NCBI GenBank assembly: GCA_013375355.1
Contig: JABXJV010000404.1
Location: forward strand, 1 to 21,024
DNA: 21,024 nt
DNA from: Candidatus Helarchaeota archaeon
GTDB taxonomy: Archaea; Asgardarchaeota; Lokiarchaeia; Helarchaeales; JABXJV01
Reading direction: 5' to 3'
Shown: positions 1-6,986 of the stretch, piece by piece
Layout: each line of letters begins with the position of its first letter
How positions within the stretch are numbered: the stretch's first letter is position 1
The notes under the pieces: model-generated
The model's database searches: none
The model's input: only the letters and a program-made list of their open reading frames with translations
Told to the model about the DNA's origin: nothing
Made by a program: the position numbers and the translations under genes

Positions 1-1650
1 ATGAAATTTTTAGAAAATGAAAAATTTGAGAAACGACCGCTATTTAATATCTTAGAAACTAATAAAATTATTCCAATGAACCTTGTGGATATGTTTCTTA
101 ATACTTCTCAAGATCTATTAGTTAATATCATTAATTTGAATGCAAAAAATGAGTTACATGAAATTATTAATGCTGATCGACGTGAATATGAAGTAAAACT
201 TAAGACTATCTCATTAAAATTAAAACCCTTAATGAAAAAATTTGACAATGCTCTGATTAACGTTTTAAAAGCACTAAAAGTCGGTAAGCAATTACATGAA
301 AACCTCCTATTATCCGAATTCAAATCAAAAATCGAAAAAATTTGGATTAATTCATTGATTAGTAAAAAAAAGATAGTTATTGAAGAAAAGGACATTTCTA
401 CATCTAAAGTAAGTGATATAGCTGCAAAACTTGAGGCTAAAATACCTAAGAGTATTCAAGGACCACCCTCAGCACCACCAGGAGCGCCCCCAAAAGGCCC
501 ACCTTCGAAATTACCCCCTGTCCCGTCTAAAGGACCTCCTTCAAAATTACGTCCTGTTCCATCGAAAGGTCCTCCCTCAAAATTACGTCCTGTTCCATCA
601 AAAGGACCCCCTTCTAAATTGCCAGCGGTTCCTTCAAAGGGACCTCCTTCGAAATTACGTCCTGTTCCATCGAAAGGACCTTCTTCTAAGTTGCCTACTA
701 CCCTATCAAAGGGTCCTCCTTCGAAGCTATCCTCAGTTCCGTCAAAAAAAGGCTCTTTGAAAATACCTCCCAAAGCAACAAAACTACAACCATTAAAGCC
801 ACTGAGTACTTCTACATTGAAATTAAATGAAGAAACTCGAGCTATAATTCAAAAAGATCTTCCAGAAGTTATGATTGATACATTGGAAGAATTGCATGAT
901 ATTGAACCCACTAAAACTTATATAGAAGTTGATGAAGAAGAGAAAAAGAAAATATTGGTAATGAGAAAGACAATTCAAGAGGTTGAGGATTTATTAGAAT
1001 CCTATACAGAAGAAGTTGATAAATTTTCTCCGAATGAAGTAAAAGGAGCTTTTAAATTATTAGCCAGAGTCCATAAGGTTGATATTGAAAATGTTACACC
1101 CAAAGAAATTAGAGAGATAATTACTCTTGCAGAGGAATTAAAAGTTAAAAGAGATATCATAACGGTTCAATTAGAACATTTAAGAGCTATAGATATTGAA
1201 AAAAAATTAAGTGAAGCTTCGTTAAAAACACTAGAAAGTAAACTTGAATTAATAGTTCGATATTTTGATGATCAAATATTAGAAATCCAAACATTTATCG
1301 AGCATTTAGGGGAGAAAACTGAATTTTACTTAAAGGAATATCAAAAAAAGGCTGGAAAAGCTTACTGGCTAAGATTAAAAATTGGAAAGCTTCGTATTGA
1401 TTTAAAAGATAGTGTTCAATTTTTAATAAAATTTGCCATGTTAGCTGACGAACCATTAAAAAATGCAAGAGAGTACTATTTTAAAATGCAGGAAAGCAGG
1501 AAGAAAAGAAGAAATAAGCTCACAGGACAAAATGCTCTAAAACTTGCTAAATTATTAGGTGTAGAAAAGAAAAAAGTTCTAGATTTAACAAAACAAAGAG
1601 AATTAAAAGACTCCCTCGAAGAAATTTTTAAGATTAGATTAAAAAAATAA
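1..1650 (+). CDS. Proline-rich repeat / coiled-coil protein of unknown function
   Basis: I do not recognise this 549-residue protein as a known family. Three parts are visible. Residues 1-150 are charged and probably helical. Residues about 154-265 are a low-complexity proline/lysine/serine segment built on a 12-residue unit (KGPPSKLRPVPS type), with seven clear copies at residues 165-248 and a decayed eighth. Residues about 280-549 are Glu/Lys/Leu-rich, heptad-like and probably helical or coiled-coil. There is no signal peptide, membrane segment or cysteine cluster, so the protein is probably cytosolic. The ATG is the first base of the window, so a longer upstream start cannot be excluded. 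The short PP and PxxP-like motifs could be docking sites for polyproline-binding proteins; Asgard archaea have profilins, which makes a cytoskeletal partner conceivable, but that is inference. The next frame begins directly at the stop codon. Confidence 0.8.
   Translation: MKFLENEKFEKRPLFNILETNKIIPMNLVDMFLNTSQDLLVNIINLNAKNELHEIINADRREYEVKLKTISLKLKPLMKKFDNALINVLKALKVGKQLHENLLLSEFKSKIEKIWINSLISKKKIVIEEKDISTSKVSDIAAKLEAKIPKSIQGPPSAPPGAPPKGPPSKLPPVPSKGPPSKLRPVPSKGPPSKLRPVPSKGPPSKLPAVPSKGPPSKLRPVPSKGPSSKLPTTLSKGPPSKLSSVPSKKGSLKIPPKATKLQPLKPLSTSTLKLNEETRAIIQKDLPEVMIDTLEELHDIEPTKTYIEVDEEEKKKILVMRKTIQEVEDLLESYTEEVDKFSPNEVKGAFKLLARVHKVDIENVTPKEIREIITLAEELKVKRDIITVQLEHLRAIDIEKKLSEASLKTLESKLELIVRYFDDQILEIQTFIEHLGEKTEFYLKEYQKKAGKAYWLRLKIGKLRIDLKDSVQFLIKFAMLADEPLKNAREYYFKMQESRKKRRNKLTGQNALKLAKLLGVEKKKVLDLTKQRELKDSLEEIFKIRLKK
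493..744 (+). repeat. Tandem 36-bp repeat encoding a 12-residue proline-rich unit
   Basis: Seven consecutive 36-bp units lie in frame (493-528, 529-564, 565-600, 601-636, 637-672, 673-708, 709-744), each encoding a variant of KGPPSKLRPVPS. Units 2, 3 and 5 encode identical peptides. Unit 6 (KGPSSKLPTTLS) and unit 7 (KGPPSKLSSVPS) have drifted. Codons vary between units (cct, ccc, cca), so the repeat is held at protein level rather than being a fresh DNA duplication. The flanking QGPPSAPPGAPP segment and the later KIPPKATKL continue the composition. Confidence 0.9.
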
Positions 1651-1986
1651 TTGCCAATTAAACTATTTTTAATAATACAATTCTTATGGGTGTTTACACT
1701 GAAAGTTAAATTAAATGAATTATTTCAGAAGATTATACATTTAATACCCATATATTCTAAAAAATTTTATATTTCGTTAGAAGGGAGCAGAACTTTCTTA
1801 CAATTAGCAATAATTGAAGCTATAAAGTTGAATCCAGAATTAAATTTATCGCAAAATGAAAATGGGTTTTTAGTAGGGGATGAAACTAAAATTCAAACGC
1901 TGATAAATGAAATTGAAAAATGGGACGAAAATGAGTTTGATTTAGAAGATTTTGAGGTAATTAGTTATTGTAAAAATATTAGATAA
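1651..1986 (+). CDS. Small hypothetical protein
   Basis: This is an open frame of up to 111 residues that begins directly after the stop codon of the proline-rich gene. The only starts are TTG at 1651 or GTG at 1690, and neither has a clear ribosome binding site. The 1690 start would give about 98 residues. The body alternates hydrophobic and charged stretches and ends in an acidic tail (EKWDENEFDLEDFE type, residues about 89-102). With the TTG start the first 20 residues would form a hydrophobic segment. No family is recognised. It is probably co-transcribed with the upstream gene and lies 19 bp before the dehydrogenase start. Amino-acid usage looks coding, but the lack of an ATG keeps confidence moderate. 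Confidence 0.45.
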   Translation: MPIKLFLIIQFLWVFTLKVKLNELFQKIIHLIPIYSKKFYISLEGSRTFLQLAIIEAIKLNPELNLSQNENGFLVGDETKIQTLINEIEKWDENEFDLEDFEVISYCKNIR

Positions 1987-2005
1987 TTTTAAAGATTGAT
2001 TATTT

Positions 2006-3136
2006 ATGAAGAAGATTTGTTTAATCGGTGGCGAAGGAATCGGAATTGAAGTAATTGATTCAGCTCATCAAGTATTAAACGAATTATCATTACCAAATAC
2101 AGAAATTATTGAAGCTTTTGCTGGGGAAATTGCTGAAAAAAAATTTGGGAATGCGTTTCCCCAAGAAACTAAGGCAGCTATTGATGATTCGAATGCAATT
2201 CTATTTGGGGCAACCCAAAACAAAGCTGTTGGAACATTAATGTATCTTCGATTTGGTTTGGATAATTTTGCTAATATTAGACCTGTAAAATTATACAAAG
2301 GATTAAAAACACCAATAAAAGATGTAAAAAACATAGATTTCATCATTATTCGTGAAAATCTAGAGGGACTTTACGCCGTTATAAAAATTGGTGAAGGAAA
2401 TATCAAAAAATTAGTGAAAAAAGGAATTTTACGAGAAGAAGATTATACAGATTTTTTTCATAGAAGTAAGGGATATTATGCTACAAAAATAATTACAGAA
2501 TATGAATCGAAGCGAGTGGCAAAATTAGCTTGTGAAAAAACAGTAGAACGAAAAACTCTAGGTTTCCCGGGAAGATTGAGTATAGTTCATAAAGCAAATG
2601 TTATGATGTTAACGGATGGTCTATTTAAAAAGGTTGCGTACTCAATGGCAAAAGATTATATTAAAAAACATAAAATTAGAATCGATGATTATCATGTTGA
2701 TATCATGTCTGCCAATCTTATCAGATATCCCGAAACTTTCGATATAATTTTAGCAGTCAATGAATATGGTGATATTCTAAGCGATTTGGGTGCTGAATTA
2801 GTAGGTGGTATGGGTATAGCTCCAAGCGCATGTATCGGATCCGACCACCCATATTTTGAACCCGTACATGGCAGTGCACCAGATATAGCAGGAAAAGGAA
2901 TTGCCAATCCTCTTGCAGCTATCCTATCATTAAAAATGTTGTTAGAATATCTAAAATATAAAGAAGTAGAATTACTAGATAAAGTAATAGAAGAATATTT
3001 TCTTCAAGTAGCAGATCCTGCAAAAAATTGGAAGTGCTTACCTCCAGATTTAGTCCCAAAAATTTATAGGGAACAAAATAAATTTGCCAAAACCAAAAAT
3101 GTCACTCAAAATATAATTGAGAAAATAAAAAAATAA
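2006..3136 (+). CDS. NAD-dependent isocitrate/isopropylmalate dehydrogenase family protein
   Basis: This is a metal-dependent oxidative decarboxylase of the beta-decarboxylating dehydrogenase family (376 residues, close to family length). Family residues are visible: an N-terminal GGEGIGIEV motif, arginines R82, R92 and R116 for the substrate carboxylates, Tyr123 (RENLEGLY), catalytic Lys196 (SIVHKANVM), and metal aspartates D232, D256 and D260 (NEYGDILSD). The coenzyme loop GSAPDIAGKGIANP carries Asp293-Ile294, the pair typical of NAD-linked enzymes; NADP-linked IDH has Lys-Tyr there. LRFGLDNFANIRP resembles isopropylmalate or homoisocitrate dehydrogenases more than bacterial NADP-IDH, so the exact substrate is open. 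A Lys-rich stretch (about residues 127-155) after the Tyr123 motif looks longer than usual. No leucine-pathway genes flank it. Its stop lies 2 bp from the stop of the convergent membrane-protein gene. Confidence 0.9.
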   Translation: MKKICLIGGEGIGIEVIDSAHQVLNELSLPNTEIIEAFAGEIAEKKFGNAFPQETKAAIDDSNAILFGATQNKAVGTLMYLRFGLDNFANIRPVKLYKGLKTPIKDVKNIDFIIIRENLEGLYAVIKIGEGNIKKLVKKGILREEDYTDFFHRSKGYYATKIITEYESKRVAKLACEKTVERKTLGFPGRLSIVHKANVMMLTDGLFKKVAYSMAKDYIKKHKIRIDDYHVDIMSANLIRYPETFDIILAVNEYGDILSDLGAELVGGMGIAPSACIGSDHPYFEPVHGSAPDIAGKGIANPLAAILSLKMLLEYLKYKEVELLDKVIEEYFLQVADPAKNWKCLPPDLVPKIYREQNKFAKTKNVTQNIIEKIKK

Positions 3137-3138
3137 GA

Positions 3139-4218
3139 TTAATCGTATTCTGGAACAAAAGTAAAGTTATTTTCAACTAACTCGGCTGCAGTTTCGAAAT
3201 TTTTTAGATTAACCGCAGAAGTAGCATATTTTGCGAATTTTTGGAAAAATTGGTCTGCAAAAGAATAAAAAGAGTCTCTTAATGTTCTAGTTGATCTATC
3301 AGTAACTAACACGCACACGATAGGATGTTCTTCGCTTTTCCGTAGAATTAGAATTCCTTGTTTGAGATGAACTTCTTGAACATTACCACTTTCTAAAGTT
3401 TCTTCAACAAATGAGCTAATTGCATTAAGCATTCCAGAAAAGAGTATATCATCAACTTTTTTTGATTTAATAGCCCAGACGTGTGTAAATAAAGGAGCAC
3501 CGCTTTTAGTTTGAATAACTGTTAATCTCTGTGCCTTAAATGGTAGTACGAACCCCAATCTTGGCTCCAGTGCCCAAGCGATTGAACAAAATAATGCACC
3601 GACTGCTAGTGCTATAGAAAAAATTCCCGGAATGAGCCAAGCTAGACCTGCAATTAGAATTATAATTGGCATGATTCCACAAGTGAAACCCGCAAATAGA
3701 TTGATTAACGAATATTTTTTTAAGTTTTTAGGAGAATTTAGAAAAATTTTTAACATAGTGTAAAAATAAGAGCCACAAGCGAAACTTATCAAGATTACAA
3801 GTGTAATTACTGATGCCTCAGTTGGAATTATTTCAAGTTCGCCATTTGGAAAGACATAATAAATAGTTGAACCAGGAGCTAATGCAGTAAAGACAACACT
3901 CGTCCCAACCACCGAAACTAAAATTAATTTAATTGGATCTATCCGTTCTCTCATTATTGAATCTTGGAGTAAGATCAAGGAAATTGCTAATGGAATTAGT
4001 GTAAAATGTCCCATGATTAAATAAAAGGGAGATAGAAACAAATTACCTAATCCCCAAAAAATAGTCCATAGAACTATAAAAAACCAGCCAAAGGCGTGAA
4101 AAATTGCATGACGATATCGGAGTTTATAATATTGGTACGAAGTAATTATACATGCAATAATAGGAAGTGAACTAAAGGAAAGATAAATAATACTTCCAAG
4201 AGTTAAATTAATGAACAT
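3139..4218 (-). CDS. Seven-helix membrane protein with soluble C-terminal domain
   Basis: The N-terminal two thirds of this 359-residue protein hold about seven hydrophobic helices (near residues 7-27, 37-60, 66-86, 97-114, 136-158, 171-193 and 195-218). They are followed by a soluble domain of about 130 residues (230-359). That domain begins TVIQTKSGAPLFTHVW and continues with an amphipathic helix (FSGMLNAISSFVEETL), a beta-hairpin-like stretch (VHLKQGILILRK) and a VCVLVTDR strand. This order is reminiscent of longin or roadblock-like sensor domains, which are abundant in Asgard genomes; the fold assignment is inference. A role in membrane-anchored sensing or small-GTPase regulation is possible but unproven. 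The gene lies 30 bp downstream of the Fe-S reductase gene on the same strand, so the two may be co-transcribed. Confidence 0.8.
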   Translation of the reverse strand: MFINLTLGSIIYLSFSSLPIIACIITSYQYYKLRYRHAIFHAFGWFFIVLWTIFWGLGNLFLSPFYLIMGHFTLIPLAISLILLQDSIMRERIDPIKLILVSVVGTSVVFTALAPGSTIYYVFPNGELEIIPTEASVITLVILISFACGSYFYTMLKIFLNSPKNLKKYSLINLFAGFTCGIMPIIILIAGLAWLIPGIFSIALAVGALFCSIAWALEPRLGFVLPFKAQRLTVIQTKSGAPLFTHVWAIKSKKVDDILFSGMLNAISSFVEETLESGNVQEVHLKQGILILRKSEEHPIVCVLVTDRSTRTLRDSFYSFADQFFQKFAKYATSAVNLKNFETAAELVENNFTFVPEYD

Positions 4219-4248
4219 ACCTTAAACCTTTTTAAATAGTTTTGTTTA

Positions 4249-5175
4249 TTAATCAGGTGGAACTTGATAAGTACATGGCAATCCAACTTGACATTTTCCG
4301 CATCCATATTGTGGAATTCCATAATGCACCCTACTATATGGAGCCATCTCACCGAAGACATACAGTCCACAAGCATTTTTATCATGTCCATATTTTTCGG
4401 CTTTTAACGCATTTACAGGACACTTCGAAACACAATCACCACATTTTTTCCCTCCCGATCTATACCAAAGACAATTTTCCTGATGATCAGTATGATTTCT
4501 TTTAGTAACGGGAAGTTCAAGTTCTGTAACAATTACGCCAATTCTATGGGCAATACCTCCAGCATCCGTAATGAATCCCTCATTGAGCGAAAAAGTACCA
4601 AGTCCTGCAGCAAAGGCCGTATGCCTAACAGAGAATTGAGATGCATATATCCTTTTTACTGTTGGATTCCAAGATTGTTTATATTTTCTAATTTGATATC
4701 CCTTAATATGAATTGGACTACAAGTAAAATACCCTTGAGTTTTTAGGATTTTTGATAATTCCTCACCCAACTCTTCAAAAATTAGTTCGTGTTTATATTT
4801 TGCTAGAATCCAACCTTCTGATGGAATTGCTTTGTTTTCAAGATTTGATTTTATAACTTCTCTACTATGTAAAAGGACATAAACAAGCACGGATTTTATA
4901 TTTAATTCCGAATCCCAACCTTCTTCAGTAGCTTTTTTTTGACAAGCTTCTAGGGGAGTCCAATGGTTTGGATGAGCTACTTCTTTGTATTTATTAAAAA
5001 TAGGATCGGTAGCATCTGCAACACCAAAAATAACATCACGCAATAATGGAAATTCATTACCGCTTTTAGTTTTCATGATAGCTTTAGATGGTTCAGATAA
5101 AAAAGTGCGAATAAATTCTGTAATTCTTTGAAAATTTTCATTAGGATTATCTTTTAAAATTGTTATTTGTTTCAT
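4249..5175 (-). CDS. Cobalamin/Fe-S reductase-like protein (epoxyqueuosine reductase / reductive dehalogenase superfamily)
   Basis: This 308-residue protein resembles the corrinoid and two-[4Fe-4S] reductases of the QueG/RdhA type. The central region (RHTAFAAGLGTFSLNEGFIT, residues 184-203, then GGIAHRIGVIVTELELP) matches the superfamily's cofactor-domain signature. The C-terminal cysteines follow an unusual spacing: C235-x9-C245-x2-C248-x3-C252-P, then C292-x2-C295-x5-C301. Standard dicluster ferredoxin modules have CxxCxxCxxxCP, so the first cluster must use the distant C235 or a different ligand. There is no Tat signal, so it is probably cytosolic and non-respiratory. True queuosine function is doubtful because no tRNA-modification genes adjoin and the sequence departs from canonical QueG. 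It lies between a broken TPR gene (42 bp upstream) and the seven-helix membrane protein, all read leftwards. Confidence 0.8.
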   Translation of the reverse strand: MKQITILKDNPNENFQRITEFIRTFLSEPSKAIMKTKSGNEFPLLRDVIFGVADATDPIFNKYKEVAHPNHWTPLEACQKKATEEGWDSELNIKSVLVYVLLHSREVIKSNLENKAIPSEGWILAKYKHELIFEELGEELSKILKTQGYFTCSPIHIKGYQIRKYKQSWNPTVKRIYASQFSVRHTAFAAGLGTFSLNEGFITDAGGIAHRIGVIVTELELPVTKRNHTDHQENCLWYRSGGKKCGDCVSKCPVNALKAEKYGHDKNACGLYVFGEMAPYSRVHYGIPQYGCGKCQVGLPCTYQVPPD

Positions 5176-5217
5176 TATAATATATCAAAATAATCTATTT
5201 TTATTAATTTTTCCTTA

Positions 5218-5961
5218 TTACTTTGGTAGTTCTCCTTTAAAACCAGCTGCAAAACCTTTTTGATAACATTCAACTCCTTTTTCCGAATTTCCTATGGCAT
5301 AATAGCAGAAACCCATGTGAATCCAAGCTTCAGGGAAACGTTGGGTAAATTTGACAACTTTCTCATAGCATTCAATCGCTTTTTCAAATTGTTTTAAGGA
5401 TAGATAACTTATCCCTAAATTATTCCAAGCTTTTGCATAATATGGATTTAATTCTACTGCCTTTTCATAATATTCAACAGCTTTCTTATTATCTTCTAAT
5501 TTATAATAATACCAACCTATATTATTCCAAGCTTTCTCATATTTAGGATTAATATCTAATGCTTTTTGAGCAAATTTTATCGCTTTTTGATAATCTCCCA
5601 ATTTACCATAATCATCTGCTATGTTATTTCAAGCATCTACATAATTAGGATTGATTTTTAATACCTTTTCATAACATTCAATGGCTTTTTTGGGTTTTTT
5701 TAATTGCCCATATGCAACTCCCATATTATACCAACCAAGTAGACTTTCTGGATCTATTTCTATTGCTTTTTCACAATATTCAATCTCTTTTTCAAAATTT
5801 TCTAATCTCTCATAGCCAAACGCTAATCCAGTCCAACCTTTTACGTAAGTAGGATCAGCTTTTACTGTTTTTTCACAAAATTCAATCAATTTTTGAAAAT
5901 CTCCAATCTGCCCATAATAACCTGCGTCACCATACAATTTTTCAGCTTCTTCTCTGGTCAT
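5218..5961 (-). pseudogene. TPR-repeat protein interrupted by an in-frame TGA
   Basis: One continuous reading frame of 247 codons encodes about seven tetratricopeptide repeats, but it is split by a TGA at 5629-5631 (codon 111). The TGA sits where the repeat consensus calls for tryptophan: ...NPNYVDA-stop-NNIADDYGKLGDYQKAI, compared with AWNNIGWYY and AWNNLGISY in the following repeats. A single TGG-to-TGA change explains it. The downstream half has no ATG, only an internal TTG at 5599-5601, so it is unlikely to be an independent gene. Start is ATG at 5961, weakly preceded by AGTGA. TGA is used as an ordinary stop elsewhere here (16135-16137, 12256-12258), so a nonsense mutation, a base-call error or readthrough are the options. 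The protein would be a cytosolic protein-protein adaptor, paralogous to the TPR gene at 19927-20607. Confidence 0.8.
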
Positions 5962-6129
5962 TTTTTCACTTCATTAATAAAGTTTTGTCATGGATAAAAT
6001 CACATCTTAATGGATATTTTTACCACTAAATTAAAAATCTAAAAATATACTTATTTATTTTTACATTAGATTAAAAGTTTAGACCTTGTCAACTACGTAG
6101 ATTGTAAAGATGATTTTTAATTTTCAGAA

Positions 6130-6579
6130 TTAATGTTCTATAATCCAATCTCTAATTATATTCCATCCCTCTTTATCTACCATCGCTGGATCTGAATATA
6201 AACAATGATAAGCTCCCTCTAACTCAATAAACTTTTTATCATTTACAATTAATTTATTAAAAAATTCCCTAACTCCTTCAGGGGAAACTAATTCGTCTTT
6301 AGTCCCTTGCATAATTAATACAGGATAAGTAATTTTACTTGCATTTTTAAAAGCTTTCTTAACCCATTTTGCTATTTGAAGTAAATAGCGAATAGAAACT
6401 TTCTTAATACGTAATTCATCATTCTCATCATACTTTGTTCTTAAGGGATTTCTTGTTCCGATTCCTTTATTTCTCTTAGCAATGTCAACAACAGGTTTTC
6501 CCCTACTAAAAACATAAACGAATATTAATCCTAGAGCCCGTAAAATATCTGAAAAGCTTACAAAAAATTTTTTGTAAAA
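6130..6579 (-). pseudogene. C-terminal fragment of an alpha/beta hydrolase (monoacylglycerol lipase-like)
   Basis: The frame is open from 6579 to the stop at 6130, but the only ATG (6312) gives just 60 residues. The frame encodes the C-terminal half of a serine hydrolase of the lysophospholipase/monoacylglycerol lipase type. The family acid (VLIMQGTKDELVSPEG) and catalytic histidine (IELEGAYHCLYSD) are both present and correctly spaced. The preceding cap-like region is also readable up to the upstream stop (FVSFSDILRALGLIFVYVF). The N-terminal part of about 130 residues with the nucleophile GxSxG motif is absent, and I do not find it in other frames upstream, where a separate RHH gene lies. 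It is best read as a 5'-deleted remnant; the break coincides with a perfect 20-bp palindrome. Confidence 0.7.
6558..6577. repeat. Perfect 20-bp palindrome at the hydrolase breakpoint
   Basis: TTACAAAAAATTTTTTGTAA is an uninterrupted perfect inverted repeat. It lies exactly at the truncated 5' end of the hydrolase remnant and about 75 bp downstream of the RHH gene on the same strand. It could be a short hairpin acting as a terminator or a deletion scar; the A/T tract makes a chance palindrome less surprising. Confidence 0.5.
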
Positions 6580-6651
6580 TTAGACTTTAAAATTAAATTA
6601 ATTATTGGAATGAAAAGATGAAATATTTTAGTTGTTTTTTAAGACGAACTT

Positions 6652-6804
6652 TTATTCATCTTTTCGATTCCAAACTTCTTCTTTTAGTAAATCTCTTACT
6701 GCTACCCGAATTGCTTCACTTCTATTTGGATATATTCCCCATGATATTAATTTTTCTAATCCTTCAAGATACGATTTTGGTAAATGTAAGGTAATTATTT
6801 CCAT
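6652..6804 (-). CDS. Ribbon-helix-helix (CopG/MetJ-Arc type) DNA-binding protein
   Basis: This is a 50-residue protein. It begins with the short beta-strand MEIITLHLP, followed by helix 1 (SYLEGLEKLISWG), a turn (IYPNRSEAIR) and helix 2 (VAVRDLLKEEVW). This is the textbook archaeal ribbon-helix-helix layout, in which dimers insert the paired N-terminal strands into the DNA major groove. The P-N-R-S-E-A-I-R motif is diagnostic of the family. Start is ATG at 6804 with a strong GAGGTG ribosome binding site six bases upstream. It is divergent from the phosphoglycerate mutase gene across 182 bp, so it may autoregulate or control that promoter. No toxin partner is adjacent: the next open frame downstream is the broken hydrolase, so a toxin-antitoxin role is not supported. 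Confidence 0.88.
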   Translation of the reverse strand: MEIITLHLPKSYLEGLEKLISWGIYPNRSEAIRVAVRDLLKEEVWNRKDE

Positions 6805-6810
6805 TCACAA

Positions 6811-6816
6811 CACCTC
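6811..6816 (-). promoter_or_regulatory. Ribosome binding site of the RHH gene
   Basis: GAGGTG on the minus strand lies six bases before the ATG at 6804. It matches the archaeal anti-Shine-Dalgarno and supports this very short gene as real. Confidence 0.8.
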
Positions 6817-6956
6817 TTTTTTTTTGGTATTTTTCTAATATATCTTCTAGTACTACGTTGATATAAAACTGAGTACTCCCAGAATATTACCTTTCTAACG
6901 TAACAATTTATAAAGAAATTTTTAATAAGAATAGAAAAGTAGAATTCGCCCATATT

Positions 6957-6969
6957 ATATTATATAAAA
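6957..6969 (+). promoter_or_regulatory. Possible TATA box for phosphoglycerate mutase
   Basis: The A/T stretch ATATTATATAAAA is centred about 25 bases before the ATG at 6987. That is the usual archaeal distance from TATA box to transcription start, so the mRNA would be leaderless; this fits the absence of a good ribosome binding site. AT-rich background makes this tentative. Confidence 0.35.
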
Positions 6970-6986
6970 TGAGTTGAGATAATAAA

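Noticed and set aside
493..744. 36-bp tandem repeats as a CRISPR array
   Set aside because: Units are contiguous with no spacers and stay in frame within a long coding region.
456..773. Long antisense open frame over the proline repeat (glycine/phenylalanine-rich)
   Set aside because: It exists only because the 36-bp repeat has no stop in that frame; its own repeat simply mirrors the sense strand.
4203..4746. Short open frames opposite the Fe-S reductase
   Set aside because: They overlap a gene with clear cysteine motifs, have no ribosome binding sites and show no protein-like composition.
5629..5631. TGA in the TPR gene as a selenocysteine codon
   Set aside because: The site corresponds to a structural Trp of a TPR repeat, not a redox site, and I see no convincing hairpin element after the gene. 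Selenocysteine coding is known in some Lokiarchaea, but a nonsense mutation or base error is simpler.
6652..6804. RHH gene plus neighbouring frame as a toxin-antitoxin pair
   Set aside because: The only adjacent frame is the broken hydrolase, which is not a toxin family; the next intact genes are a metabolic mutase and a TPR gene.
6632..6838. 68-residue open frame on the plus strand
   Set aside because: It is antisense to the RHH gene, which has a strong ribosome binding site and a diagnostic motif.
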